Shown here in pieces: positions 13,101-25,558 of a DNA stretch of 64,000 nt. The DNA comes from Erythrocercus mccallii. Taxonomy: Eukaryota; Chordata; Aves; Passeriformes; Dicruridae. A program made the translations under genes and the position numbers. The stretch covers positions 112,472-176,471 of the forward strand of contig VZRG01001577.1 in assembly GCA_013397435.1 (NCBI GenBank), in the 5' to 3' direction. The stretch's first letter is position 1. Every line of letters starts with the position of its first letter. The notes beneath the pieces are model-generated. The model was given only the letters and a program-made list of their open reading frames with translations, ran no database searches and was not told the origin of the DNA.

Positions 13101-13497
13101 ATAAAAGAGACATTTAAGCAAAAAAGTTCCATTTCACCTATTTTTTTTTCTTAGCAAGAGATGGCAAGTGCTGTAAAGCAGTAATAACAGTAACTTCACT
13201 AACTCTGAAGCTTTATCCCAGTAAAAGCAAGGGTCCCTCGCTGTAAATGGTGTAGAAAAAGGTGGTGAGATGTCCTCACAGCTGATCTGTTCCCAATCCA
13301 TAGCCAGACTATAGCAATTAGCCCTTAGGGTCTCAGCAGAGCTCCAAAATAATTCTTGAAGCTTCATCTCCAAAATCACTGTGCACAGCCCAGTCATGGT
13401 GATAACAATGTGTTTAATTTTAGTCATTTAGTTAATAGATCTGCAATTATGTTCTTTCTTCTCCTCACCCTTTCTGGCAAATTGCAAAACCTGGGCA
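7162..13497. other. Non-coding stretch, no gene seen
   Basis: Unique sequence with alternating AT-rich parts and a GC-richer patch at about 7960-8400. Apparent ORFs in that patch (for example 8155-8658) overlap open frames on the opposite strand and have proline-, serine- and glutamine-rich composition. That is expected where stop codons are rare, not evidence of a gene. T13 (8880-8892) and A11 (12471-12481) runs are the only simple repeats of note. No RNA gene or transposon was recognised. Confidence 0.55.
8880..8892. repeat. Poly-T tract, 13 bases
   Basis: An uninterrupted T13 run inside a longer AT-rich segment (about 8871-8897). It is a simple low-complexity repeat. Confidence 0.85.
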
Positions 13498-13738
13498 GGC
13501 CTATGAGAGAGCTGGAGACGGACTCTGGACAAGGGCGCGTAGTGACAGGACAAGGGAATGGCTCTGGAAGGGAAGGTCTGGATTCAATGTTAGGAAGAAA
13601 TTCCTCCCTGTGAGGGGGCTGAGGCTCTGGAACTGTTTGCTCAGAGAAGCTGTGATGGCCCAGCTCCTGGAAGTGTCTGAGGCCAGGCTGGATGGGGTTT
13701 GCAACAACCTGGGAGAGAGGAAAGTGTCCCTGTCCTCA
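13498..13738 (+). mobile_element. CR1 LINE fragment lacking its 3' terminus
   Basis: About 240 bases follow the CR1 consensus in order: a diverged 'gcctatgagagagctggaga' segment, 'acaagggcgcgtagtgacag', 'gacaaggg', 'ttaggaagaaattcctccct', 'gtgagggggctgaggctctg', 'gaactgtttgctcagagaag', 'ctggaagtgtctgaggccag' and 'gctggatggggtttgcaaca'. It ends in a diverged 'gtgtccctgtcc'. The usual final 60 or so bases with the 'ccttccaaccc' block and ATTCTATG tail are absent. CR1 insertions normally keep the 3' end, so the terminus was probably lost by a later deletion. The region overlaps ORF-like frames on both strands that are not real genes. Confidence 0.92.
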
Positions 13739-13823
13739 TCACATCGACCCTCTGCCTACACTACCTTTCTCATTCACAAATAAAGGTCATTGTAAACTAG
13801 AATCATCCTGGAGGATGAATAGC

Positions 13824-13872
13824 AGGGGGGAAAGAAAGAAAGAAAGAGATGGTAAAAAGGAAAAAGGAAAGA
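13824..13872. repeat. Purine-rich simple repeat (GAAA)n
   Basis: A G6 run followed by four to five GAAA units (about 13830-13848), continuing as purine-only sequence of A and G runs with only a few interruptions. This is a simple tandem repeat with a strong purine/pyrimidine strand bias. Confidence 0.8.
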
Positions 13873-16800
13873 CATCAGCAGACAGCATCAGTTAAAAATA
13901 CAATCATTGCACATAGTGCAGCACAGCCTGAACACGACACACTCAAAGGTTTGGGACACGTTTGATGCCAAATGACCCCAGTAATTCAGGAATCAACCTT
14001 GCTCTTTGTGCCTACACGAGCCTCATGAAAGATGAATAAACAGCAGCTGCTGTGCTATTGTGTTTATGTGCTCAGAGTAATCTTGAGGTATTATTGTGAA
14101 TCCTTCCAGACTGTCTAAGCCCCTACGAAGGGCATGTTCTAAAAGGCATTCATCATCTGCTAAGAAGCTACATCTGGGACATTCCAGCTCCTAGGTAGTC
14201 ACTAAAACCATTTAACAGGGAGAAATGGCAATCAGGAAGATAATCAACTTGTACCACCCAAGAGAGAAATCACCCATTCCCTCTTTTGAACATTCATGTA
14301 TTCTTAAGGAGATTAAAATCTCCAGTTGATTTTTAAGTAAAGCTACAGACAAAAGAGGGATAAAAATATTTTTTAATTCTTCCAGAATATTAAAACACAA
14401 TCTGGAATGATGAATATCAACAAGGACCCAAAGCAGTTTCATTGGTTATGAAAAACCGGACTGTTAAACGCTGAATTGGAGAGGCTAAAAAACCCCAAAT
14501 CAATGCTTATTTACAACATCATTCCCTTCGTAGCCGTAAATAGCATCATTTTCACGGTTATAAAATGCACTGGCATGTGCTCTGCTTCATTCAGCACAGG
14601 TCACTAGTTAGATCCAGGACAGCAGATAAACACATGCTTTAAAAGGGGTATGTCTAATTCCCCAAACCTGGCCCCTATACACAGTAACACCTCAGTGTTT
14701 CAATAGCATCCTCTACTTCAGAAGAGAATATGTTCTGTCCTGAGATAACTATAAATATACAGTTCTTGACAACTGTTGGTGATTCTTAATTAATACTGTT
14801 GCTGTTAACATGCTGGACATATTCCATTGAACTCCATAGTCTATAATGGGAGAACTGTTTATCCTAAATTATAAATTTTTATTGTGAACAGAAATATCGA
14901 TCTGCCAGCAAGAGTAATTTTATTTACTCAGTATCTGTAAGAACAGGCTTACAGAAGTCCTTTTAATTATTTAGTCTATGTTCAGTAGTTATATGTTATG
15001 TACAAACTTTGCTTCTTTTGTTAATTTTAATAAAAAAGTCTACTCCCTGCCTGCTGTTTTCTTTTTCTACAAAGGCATTTAAAAGATTACTCTTAATTAT
15101 GGGTTTCAATATACAACATGGGAAGAAAAAAACCAACAAACACACCAGCAATGATGGATGGACTGCATGGCTTTCTGCTAATTTCTCAGCAGGCACAACC
15201 CTATGGCATTCAAAATACAGACAAAAAAAATGACTTCTAAAGTTACTGCGGGAAAACTACCGAAAAGCAAACTCACGTGCTGTGTCACAGGCTGAATCTT
15301 CAAAATTTCCTATAGCCATGTGTTAGATGGGGTTTTTGGGGGGTTTTCAAAGAGCATTTTGCTGGCGCAAAGATTCGTCCCAGTGCCTTCCACGAGTGAA
15401 TGATGCACCCGATCAGACTCATTTCACGGGGTGTTAAAGAGCCAACTGGTTTAAGCATTTAGCAAATCCCACCAGACACCTGCCTGCATCCTTGGGGAAC
15501 TGAATCCCTCCAGACAGCTGGATGAACACTGGATGTGTCCACACAGCAGTGTCACTCACACAGGGACACGCGCCCGTGCAAGGCGCTGGGGACAGAAGTG
15601 CCCGCGGCAAACGCAGCCCCGTTCTGGCTCTCACACATCTGGGCACATCAGCAGTTTGCCATCAGTGGGTCTTTCCACACTGGTGCAAGCTTATAACATT
15701 CCCTTATACTCTGAGGAAGGAGCAGTTACAAACATAAGCAGACGAGATCTGGTGAGGATGGAGCTACATAAACACTCCCTTGCTTTGAAAGTTTTTGCTG
15801 CTGCTGTGTCCTTACCACAGACGAGCACCTGCAGCTGCAGAACGTGTCTGAACGTGCAGGCAGTGTCCTGGTGGCAGCCCAGGAAAGCAGCTCGCAGTCT
15901 GCCATGCCCAGCCCAGCTCATTTATGGGGCCCAGATGGACTTTCCCTCCCTGAGAGATGCTGCATTACCCATTCTCCATTGCCAAGTCCCTTGGAGCCCA
16001 GCAGCCACCCTGCCTGCTGGAACTGAAAAATTCATCAGCCCCTCTCTGTTTGTCCAGGATCTCAATGTGCTCATTCTTCTCTTCTCCTCTCTGCCCTTTT
16101 CCTCCAGTTTAGCTCAGTCTGAATTTCATTACAGCCTTTCTTCCCAGTGCCTCACTACATCCACATTCATCCACATTAACTCTGAATGGCAAAGTCTCAC
16201 TATCTGTTGGGAATGCTGACAACAGATTGTTTCATAATTAATTGAAAGGCAAAACCTGGACATTCTCAATCAATGCTGATGGGAATTACTTTGTCCAGCT
16301 TCAGTAAATCAGCAGTGCATGGCACAGGGAAACCAATACTCCAGTTAAATACTAGTTATTTCCCTGAGAGCTAAACATACAATTTTAAATTTGTGCTTAT
16401 TTTAAGAAACCTTTTAAAAGCACTGCTTCAACGGTGAGTAGTGTAGACATTTGGGGGTAGATTATATCTGGTTAAATTAGCTAATATTTGCCTTCAAGCC
16501 AAGATTACATAATATTATAGTTTCCACTTTCAAAGTCAATGTGGATATGCAACAGGGATCAGACATCCATGGTACACAGTTATCCTAGCAGAAACATGCA
16601 AAAGGGGCTCTGCTTTTTACAGCACCTCTGAGAATCTGAAGATCAATTCAGTGGACGTGTAATCACTTTGGTGGCCGTGGCTGTGACAGAGCTGTGACAC
16701 TCAGGACACAGTGTGCAGTGTTTTGCACCCAAGCTCCTGTTTCACTGAGTATGGATGAGACTCTGGTTTGGGCAAAGCTGCAATAACCCTGCGTGAAGCT

Positions 16801-17180
16801 GTTCCACAGACATGTTCACACAGTTTATTTTTGAGTACATCGTGTGAAATAGAAACAGCCCTTTGAGATGAGGCCAATGGTCTAGAACCTCCTCCTCAGT
16901 TGCAGTCCATCCCAGAGCCTCTCAGCAGTCAGTATGGATGGTGTTAGCAGCACAAGGATGTTGCTCATTACCCCCTTAATTAGAGCTTGCTCCAAACAAA
17001 GGTTTATAGTCTGTACTAATCCAACCCTGGCTATCTTTCCTACCTAAGGAATCAGGGCTCTCACAAATCTTATCAAGCTTTACGTCCTGTAAGATTTAAC
17101 ACATGGGATCAGATCAAATGTCCTGATATGAATACATCTTATCTTTGCCAACGAGATACTTGAGATGGATAATGCAAATT

Positions 17181-17212
17181 TACATAAATAAACATACATA
17201 TATTTATATATG
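17181..17212. repeat. AT-rich imperfect dinucleotide tract
   Basis: Imperfect TA/CATA repeats over some 30 bases, with a similar short 'gcatatatata' patch at about 17258-17269. Low-complexity DNA with no other signal. Confidence 0.65.
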
Positions 17213-17979
17213 CACCCATCTGAGTGTGTCAGTGCATACAACTAGAACCTGTATAATGCATATATATAGACAAACTTTAAAAAAATGAACAATTTAAACT
17301 CCTTCAGTAACTCAACACACATGAAAAGCCACCATCACACACAACTGCAGGAAAAACAACTAAAAGCAGAACCTGAGCTAATGAAGTCCCATAGTTTTGC
17401 AGGCTGGGAATTGCTCCTGTGGCAATGGGACCCCAGGCTGCTGTGTCAGCAGTGCCCCTGTCTGGGAATGCCCACGCTCCAGAGCCTTGTGTGTTGAGGG
17501 GCAGGGAGCAAACAACTGCCACGGTTTGGAATGGACAGAAAAAACATGATGCCCTTTATTATTTCTTTTCTTTTAGCAAGAAATTGGGAAGATGGGATAT
17601 GCTACACAAAGAAATTCAGCACATTTTTATCATTCTGAGAAGCTGACAGAGTAGCTACATTTTCAAAAGGCATCAACTTTTGTAAGGAACAGAGGACTGA
17701 AATGTTTAACCATTTGAAAGGCTCCCTACATCACAGTTTTGCTGCTTATACCCTTGACTGAACCAGGGACACTAAAGAAGGTGTGTTCTCTTAACACTGC
17801 TTCAAACCAAACTAACACAGATTTCAACTAATACTTTTCAAATGCTCCCTTTTTTATTCTGTTCAAGATACTTTATTAAAATACAAGTTAATCTTGCACT
17901 ATGCATTAGAGCATTGTACCTAGTGACAGTATAGTAAAGGATCTGTCAGACTTTTCACTACAAAACCCTATTCTAAGCC

Positions 17980-17995
17980 AAAAAAAAAAAAAAAA
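17980..17995. repeat. Poly-A tract, 16 bases
   Basis: An uninterrupted A16 run. No upstream gene-like sequence supports a retrocopy. Confidence 0.9.
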
Positions 17996-19224
17996 TCCCT
18001 CTGGGCTGAACCTTGAAATACAAGAAACTTGAAAGAAATCCATTTTGTGGTTTTTGAATTCCAAGAGTGCAAAGAAAATGGATTTAAAATGTTTAAGCAA
18101 CTGTGCCATGCTTATGCAATCCAAAAAGAAGAAATTTCATGTTTCCAAACAAAATCTCACTAGTTTATTAATCTCCACCATAAATCAAGCAGACTTGCTT
18201 TTAAAATGAATGTACTCCCCTCAAAATCAGAGATCTTCCACCCTTCCCAGATGCATTGTCCATTAATGAGAATTTGTACAAACGCTACTTATTTCCCACC
18301 AAACTCAGACTCAGGCATTTCACAGGAAATATCCCGGATACATCAAGACTGCGCTCAAATGGGTAGACATAAGTGATTTAAAAAGACATGAAAGAAAATA
18401 ATAGAAAAGGAAGAATAATGATGACAGCAACTTAGGAAATCACAAAACCCGTCTGATTTCTGCTGTTGAAGGAAGAAGGGAAATTTACAGCATGACTGGC
18501 TGCTTCCTCAGTGCTCCCCTGTTTTTGGAGAAGGCTGAGTGGGACTTTCCAAGTGTCTAAACCGTGCAGTAGAGGGGTGTGGAGTTTGCTGCACTGCTGT
18601 GGGGGTGTGTGTGGATGGCATCTCTGAGGCAGGAGAGCCACAGCAGCTCACAGACATCACTGCCCCTCACTGCAGGGGGAACACCCAGCTCTGGGGTCTG
18701 GAATCCCTTTGCAATTGCAATGTTTGGGTTTGAGACACATGAAATATTCTCAGCCCACAGGTCTCCAAACATGGACCTATTTTTGCAGCTGGTGGTGCAG
18801 CTGTGTGTGCAGAATGCTCCTCACCGTGGTGAGGAACTCACCTCACCCTCCTGGTGCTTTTTCATCACCACCAACACAGGGCACAAGCCACACATTTTCC
18901 TTCTCCTCTGTGCTGGGATTTCATCCAACTCCAGCCAACCACCACGCCTGTACCTGCAAGATCTAATTCACTGTCTCCTCTGCTGATAAACACAGGTTGC
19001 TTCAGGGCTCACAAAGCTCCTTTTTCTCCTCTCAGGACCAAATGTTCTCTCCTTCCCTCGCTCTGCTTGGACTCCTTTTAACTTTCTGTGTGCTGGAGCC
19101 ATCCTGACCCTTGCCCTATGATCAAACTCATCACGGAAGCTGTGACTGTTTCTTCCCTGAAGTTCTGAACTCCTGGATCGATGGGCAGGTTAAAGGAGGC
19201 AGACATTGACTCCTGGCAGGGGAG

Positions 19225-19460
19225 CAAGGGCTGGATCCTGACTCAGCCCTTGCTCTGACACGCTCCTGCTGAACTCAATGGGAGCTAATCCGTAAAATGA
19301 CTGGCTAGAAATTGAATCAGGATGTCAGAAGTCAGTTCTTTATCTTCACAATCCAAAACCTTTATTAAGTTCTCACTCAACCAAAACTTGGCAAAATCAA
19401 TGGGGCAAATCTCAAAGTGCTTACTCGGTTTTTACAGCGCAAGGACTAAAGCAAATTTCT
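19225..19460. repeat. Candidate ancient amniote repeat (unnamed)
   Basis: The phrase 'ggctggatcctgactcagcc' followed by 'ctgctgaactcaatgggagc' (19231-19287) resembles a known old sauropsid/amniote repeat pattern of the type 'cctgatcctg...actgaagtcaatgggag'. A second block at about 19370-19435 (ctcactcaaccaaaacttgg, then caaaatcaatggggc, then gcttactcgg) resembles the adjoining 'cactcaagcaaaactcc-attgacttcaatggg-ttactcagg' segment. The match is from memory and by eye. I cannot name the family or orientation with certainty, and the element is heavily decayed. Confidence 0.4.
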
Positions 19461-21311
19461 ATTGAGTTGGGAGCTTATTCGAGACAAGGCTCAAGAAACA
19501 GAATGAAAACCCTGTGAGATGGCTCAAGAGTAATTTGAAGTTTTATCCCCAAAACCTTTTCCTCTCCAAGATGAGGAAAATGGCATATTTGCATCACAGA
19601 AACTCTTTAGAGATGCGTTTTTGCCAAAAAACTTTCACAAAAACCTTAGTTCTTCCTTCAGCACCGTTTCCACCGGTACTGTTGCTCACCCATATAACAC
19701 CTTCTTTTCACCCCTTCCTACAGCATAAACAAATATTCTTCACTTTCCCTTACTCATTTTTGGGGTAGGAAAAGAAAGGCTGAGAAGTTCCTGGTGAGGC
19801 AGATTTGTAGCTGCAACTGATGCTCTTGATTCTGATTTCCATGGCTGATTAGCAAATCATGCTCTGCTTCATTTAGCCTTTGTACCTGTGAATTGTTTTG
19901 TGCATGATACTGTGAGGTTTCTGTTTAGTTGCATTCACAACAACCTTTCCTTTCCCTCCCTTCTGCAGGTTAGAATTCCTGTCTGTCGGTGACTGAGATT
20001 TTGAACTTTTTCTCTTTTTCCAAGCTTGTCAGTAATGAGCACTAATACAGCCAAACTAAATCCACTGGTACTAAAACTACTTTTAAGCTTCTTGGCAGGG
20101 ACAGGACGGAGTAAGGACACAAATGCACCTGTGGTTGCAGCAAAGCTGAGATCCAGCTCCCACATTTTGGGTACAGTCCCTAACTCCTCCAGCACAGCGT
20201 TTCTGCCTCATGATTTGTGAGAAGGCTTGTAACTGGCTATATCAAATTCTGTACCTTTGATACTACACTGGCAAAGGTGCTGGTAGAAGTTCAATTATAG
20301 AATCCCTTGTTCAGTATGTTTGCTCAAAGGACAACAATGTCTTTCTTCATCTTACAGGTTTATTTTACTGCTCTGAACAAGGCTGCAAGGTTTGGAACCG
20401 CTGAAATGGAATTCGTCCTAAATAATCACAAAATGCGCCCTTTGCGATTTAATAATCTCGTAGAATAGCAGTATTTGTATACACCCACTGAAATAAAATG
20501 GGAGCACAGTCATCCCCTGATATCATTACAGGGCTGATGGAAATCATTCTTGAACTTGAAGGATATTTTATGCAGATAACTCTACTAAGTACATAAGGAA
20601 TTTAGGCACATAATGTCAACAGTTTGCTGAGACGAGAGTTCGTTCTGAAGTGAAGCAGCTCATTTATCTCTCTCAGTAGTGCTCTTTGCACTATCTACTT
20701 TAATTTTCCAACAGAAAGGTGAATAATAGAATTATTCAGAAAATCCTCCACAACCCCTCCCCTCATCCCTAAATCAATACAAACTTTGATTTGCCTTGAA
20801 TTTTCTCCCTAACGTACAATGAAGATGTGATTCAAATACTCCCAGGTACGCAGACTTCATGCAATATGCAGCATTAGTGCCTCACATGGCCTTTGATTTG
20901 GCATTCTTTGAGCAACCTAGGAGCTGCCTGGATGCTCTTTCCAGTGCAGACTAGGCAACAGGAGCTCTTACTACCTCACCTTCATTTGCCAGCTGATATT
21001 AAGAAACACTGAAAAGACAATCATTATTCTTTGTCTGGCTTCTAATTTACTCTGCAGCTGAAAAACTCTTTCTGGCGCAAAATCCTCCATTCAGCAGGGA
21101 TGCAAAGAACTACTTACAGGTTGAGCAAGAAGGAAATGTTTCAATCTATGGATTGATTAGTGTTTATACATTTGTGGTCTGACAGACAACTGCTACCTTT
21201 GATTTAAAATAAACAAAGGAGAAAATGAGCCGTGCTACGGCACTGTTGAGTTTACTAAAAAGCAGGACTAGGCCAGGCAGTAAATTTCTCCATGCCCCAA
21301 GTTCCAGGATC

Positions 21312-21327
21312 CTGTATCATGATACAG
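21312..21327. repeat. Perfect 16-base palindrome
   Basis: The sequence ctgtatcatgatacag reads identically on both strands. It could serve as a dimeric factor site or be chance. It stands alone, with no second copy found nearby. Confidence 0.85.
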
Positions 21328-22265
21328 AGCTATTCTCCAGGCTCACGCTGTCAGCAAGACCAGATGGGTCTGATTAGTTCCAACCCAGAAATACAAATGG
21401 TTGACAGTCTGTATGAGACAACAGGGAACAGAGAATTCAGTGAAGTGAAATGCTAGAAACCTCCAGTTGCACACAGATATTCGCTGCTCCTCAGGCTACA
21501 ATAAAGGAACCGCCAGGAAACGAGGAATTTTGGCCCACGTTCAACAAGCGTGCTGAGCTAAAAGTAGATGGCAATCCACTTACTGCATGGCTGCCTCTGT
21601 CTAATACATCAGTTACTTAAATATAGTTTAAATGCTAAATCCTGGTGCTATACAGACTGGAGCGAGGGGAGGAGTTCCCTGATCAATGATATGGGCATAA
21701 TTACATTCTCTGCTGTAGATGGAGCTGAAAGTCCTTGAGGAATAAGGCAATTTTTTTTTAATTTATTTATTTTAGTGATGAACAAAATCTGCAGAAATGC
21801 GCACCTCGCATTCACAGACTCACTTAGGAATTACAGAAGCAAAAGATTCGGTCTGCTAAAACTGGTATTAAGAGCGTGGCATCCTTCAAATTGCTGCAAA
21901 TCTGCAGAACTGCTGAAATCCTTCCCTGTGATGGGTGGAAATTACAAAAAGTAAATGATAAACTCTTAATAATTGTGGAATAATTGTTTTGTTTCATAAG
22001 CTTAAATTACTTTTAGAGTGTTGCACAGGAGGGAAGGCCCATCTGCCTCTGAATAGTCACATGAACATTAGGAGACTGCAATAACTGCAGGAGCATGGAT
22101 ACTTGCTTAGGATTCACAATATCAGAGCAGGTCTCAATTCCCCATTCTTCCAATCAGTCACTTCCTCTCTGTGCCATCTATATTCCTGGAGATGCACTAA
22201 AGACCAGTGCTCTGTATTTGAGATCACGTAAATACCTCAGAGACAGAAATATAATAATCTATTTC

Positions 22266-22292
22266 AAAAAAGAAAAAAAAAGAAAAAAAAAG
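22266..22292. repeat. A-rich tract with regularly spaced G
   Basis: Runs of A broken by single G residues at intervals of ten bases (two units of G plus nine A). This is a simple repeat. Confidence 0.85.
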
Positions 22293-22639
22293 CTGCCTCA
22301 AGGACAGCCTAGGTAAGCTCTGTCTAGTTGATTTAGAAAACACTTTAAAGACTCTGATAAGCTCATTAGTACCAGTGACTAGATAGATGCATTCAAATCC
22401 CTGTAAATACAGGAGGGCAACATCATGGATAAGTATCTTCCTTTTTCATTTAATAAAGAGCTCCTAAGGACCACCGATTTCAGGATGTCTGGTTTCCTTC
22501 CATGCTCCCTCCCTGACAGCAGGGCAAAAATGGAACAATTGTTTCATTTATTCTTTCCTGCTAGAAAGGGAAATCCAGTTAGACGAATGAGAGGGTGACA
22601 CTGTCAAAATCCCCATCTTTTGCTGGGAATCTCAGTGTA

Positions 22640-22745
22640 ATTTTCTACAACAAGGTTATCCTTCCTTCAATACAGATGAGGAAAGCTGGCACAGAGCAGC
22701 TCGAGCTGAGAAGCCGTTGCAGAGAGCTCAAGAGCTGCCACTCCA
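22640..22745 (-). mobile_element. Probable MIR (CORE-SINE) fragment
   Basis: On the plus strand 'atacagatgaggaaagctgg' is followed by 'cacagagcagctc' and 'gctgagaagcc'. This tracks the reverse complement of the MIR consensus order 'ttacagatgaggaaactgag-gcacagag-ggttaag'. Similarity weakens downstream of about 22720. MIR predates the mammal/sauropsid split, and decayed copies occur in birds. A simple chance match to the 'cagatgaggaaa' core cannot be excluded. Confidence 0.45.
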
Positions 22746-25441
22746 GCCACCAGCTGCCTTTTCACAGGGGCATAAACACTCCATCACACCGTGCTGCACG
22801 TTTGTAAATGTAATTCCCACTCAATCAGCATGTTAATTCCAGCATGGTTCATCCTTTCCACCCAAATAAGTTTACACTGACAGGTTTGTCAGGTACAGAA
22901 ATACAAAGAGTGACTGGATGTGTGGTTCCTCCTCACTCAATACAACCAGATGGACCAACAGGTGAGCAGACAACGGCCTGGGGCCAGAGAAAGGCTTGCA
23001 AATACCCCTGCAGCAAGCAGAATGATAACAGCTTATCGCCTTCATATTCCCATAGATTTTAATGTACAAACATGGTTTTAATAGGATTCTTTTAAGAACT
23101 GATGGCAAATCATGAAACCTGGTATTTCTGCCATGACCAGCCTCTGAAATGTTGTCAGCTCTACCCAGGAGACAGGGGCATTACACAAATCCTACCCAAT
23201 TCTGTGACAGTATCTCTGCCAACTTCAGGGATGCACAATCCAGCCTGTGACTGTAAGTCTTGTGAAATTCTCTTAGCTTTTTGAGGGGCTCCAGCCTCGG
23301 GAAAGATGTGACATCATTTCATTGCTCATTAAAAGCAAAGTGGATTTTACTATTCCTCCCTGTCAAGGAAACTTGAAAAAAATCATCCCTGAAAGCTCTG
23401 AAACTGAGATACAAATACAAACAACATTAAATGTGTCAGGTCCCCTCACATCACTCTCGAGTTTGGAGGTCTGATGCCTGTTCTCCATCAGCAATACTAT
23501 GACATGTTATCTTCCATGCAAAACTGTCTTAAAGTCATATCTCCAGTATTTACCTACTTCACTATTCAACTACTCCACACAGGGGTGTGCAAACGTTTCC
23601 ACAGTGTTTTGGATATGTAAAGTACTGTATGCTTTAAATATTATTCTTATTTGCATATGACTACACAAACAAGCTGTATCCCAGATCTCAATCAAAACAA
23701 GGCAAATGAAAACCCAAAACTGTAATTGAAGGAAGCCCCACTGACAAAAGGAATGGTAATCAAAACTCTGTGCTTTATCGTGCTTCAAATGGTCAAGTAA
23801 GTTCTTCAGAAACAGTAGACACGTCTATCAGCACATTCTGCCTAATTGTTTAAATGAAGCCTTACGCTTTTTCTGAAAGTGCAGGGAATCTGCCACTCCA
23901 GCAACCCCAAATACCACCCTTGAGCACTTGTGCTCACACACAAATGCAGCAGAACTCTGCCATTTATCACTGAAAAGACAACAATGACTTGAAGATCAAG
24001 GGCTTGCATCTATCACATCAGTCATGGGAAAATATTGTAGAAAAATCTTTTGAAATGCAGAAAAAGCTCTTCTGGGTGACATTCTTTAAATCATTAGGAA
24101 TGATTTCAAATGGGCTGCACTTTATTGGCTGCCACTATTGCTATTCCATTGAGTGGTATCAGAAGCTGTTTAACCCTGTCACCCTGCGGGAGGATGAGGT
24201 AAGTTCTGCTCTCAGAACAAATGAAAGGCAAACACCAGAGGTTAGAGGACGTTCATACACAAACAAAAGGCATTGCTCCTGCTTTGGATGTGTGTTTTCT
24301 GAGGAACCACCTGTAGGTGCCTAAAGCTAAAAGGTTTTCTGAATCCTGGTATATGAATATACATGTATGCTGAAGGAAGCGCCCTTGAGAGGATTGGTTT
24401 ATATTGAAATCAGGATTTTTGGTTTACTATTTTTGTTTTTATCAGAAATACAAAGAAAGGCCAGAGATGGAACTAGAACCATGGCTGCAAATTTTACACC
24501 TGAGCTGCCCTACATTTATGGATGGCCTTTATCCGGAGCCCTGGTTTGGGCCCTGTCTTGAATTATTCAAGACAGAAGCACTGTATAAATCTGAGTCTAA
24601 TAAATCCAGGAGGGTCTCTCTGATATAACATCACCACTATCAGCACAAGAGATGAGGGGCTTGACTTGAATATGAAGATGGAGAAATGCCTGCAAGGAAA
24701 ACAGTAATTACTATAAAAGGTCTTAAAATCAGCTGCAGGAGTGCTTGTGGCACGTGGCTGTAGCTGCACAAGCTGAAATGAGCTGCCATAACCTGCAGCC
24801 TCCTCTAACTTCAAAGGAGCAGGGCAAAGGCAGGAGGATGCATGGAGACAGGGAACTGGGCTGGGGGCAATCCCCAGCACTGCTGAGCTGCCTGGTCCAG
24901 CCTGCAAAACTTGGAAAGACAAATTACCTCCTCAAAGAGTGGTGATTTCTCAGGTTATGTCAGTACCTTCCCGTTGGTGTTCCACCCCTCTTCCTTCCGA
25001 GGGAGAGAAGCCACAGCTCCATGTGGAGCTCTCACTTCTACTGGCCCCTGCTCACGGGAAGGGAATGCAGGAAAATAAAAGCTGCCACATTTCACCCTGA
25101 AGTTGCAAAATCTTTCAAGCTACCAGAGAACCAGTTTGGCACCTCCCTTTGCAGTGGCTCCGTAATACCCAAACTCATTCACCCAACACTGCTCCTCCTG
25201 GCTGCTGGGATTCCCAGGGACACACTCAGGATGTGTTTCTGCCTCATGGACGTCTTCAAACACCCTTTCCCACAGCTGACATCACACAAAATCCAATGCC
25301 ATATTTTATCTTGGTGCCGAGCAGGAAAAAAACAGAAAGGAGAAAGGAAACGCTCTAGAAAGCTGCTTACAACATTATCATGGAACTTTGTGCTGGGGTG
25401 AAAACACTGTCACCTGCACCCATCTCCTGAAGCCTCATCCT

Positions 25442-25455
25442 GGAGGAGGAGGAGG
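25442..25455. repeat. Short (GGA)n repeat
   Basis: Four to five GGA units. A minor microsatellite. Confidence 0.8.
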
Positions 25456-25541
25456 ACAGGAAAAGGAAAAAGCACAAGTAGGATGTTCAGGGAGAAGCAA
25501 AACTGCAGGGCTGTGTCTGTGGTATCCCTTGGGCTCTCTCC

Positions 25542-25558
25542 CAACAACAACAACAACC
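25542..25558. repeat. Short (CAA)n microsatellite
   Basis: Five to six CAA units in tandem. A minor trinucleotide repeat with no coding context. Confidence 0.85.

Larger units (their letters stand above)
13739..19224. other. Non-coding stretch, GC-richer patch and AT-rich segments
   Basis: No gene recognised. The longest ATG ORF of the window (15533-16219, 228 codons) lies here. It starts inside a CpG cluster (15566-15623, about eight CpGs) and has no domain or conserved motif that I know. Antisense frames are also open over much of it, so it looks like a chance ORF. Purine-rich (13824-13872), AT-rich (17181-17212) and A16 (17980-17995) simple repeats are present. The segment at 14735-14900 is AT-rich unique sequence with the look of a conserved non-coding element. 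Confidence 0.5.

Noticed and set aside
15533..16219. 228-codon ATG ORF on the plus strand, the longest in the window
   Set aside because: It lies in a GC-richer patch with partly open antisense frames, has serine-, cysteine- and histidine-rich low-information content, no domain or signal I recognise, and no exon structure.
18819..18834. Inverted repeat cctcacc-gt-ggtgagg
   Set aside because: Seven-base arms in a repetitive 'cctcacc' context are easily explained by chance.
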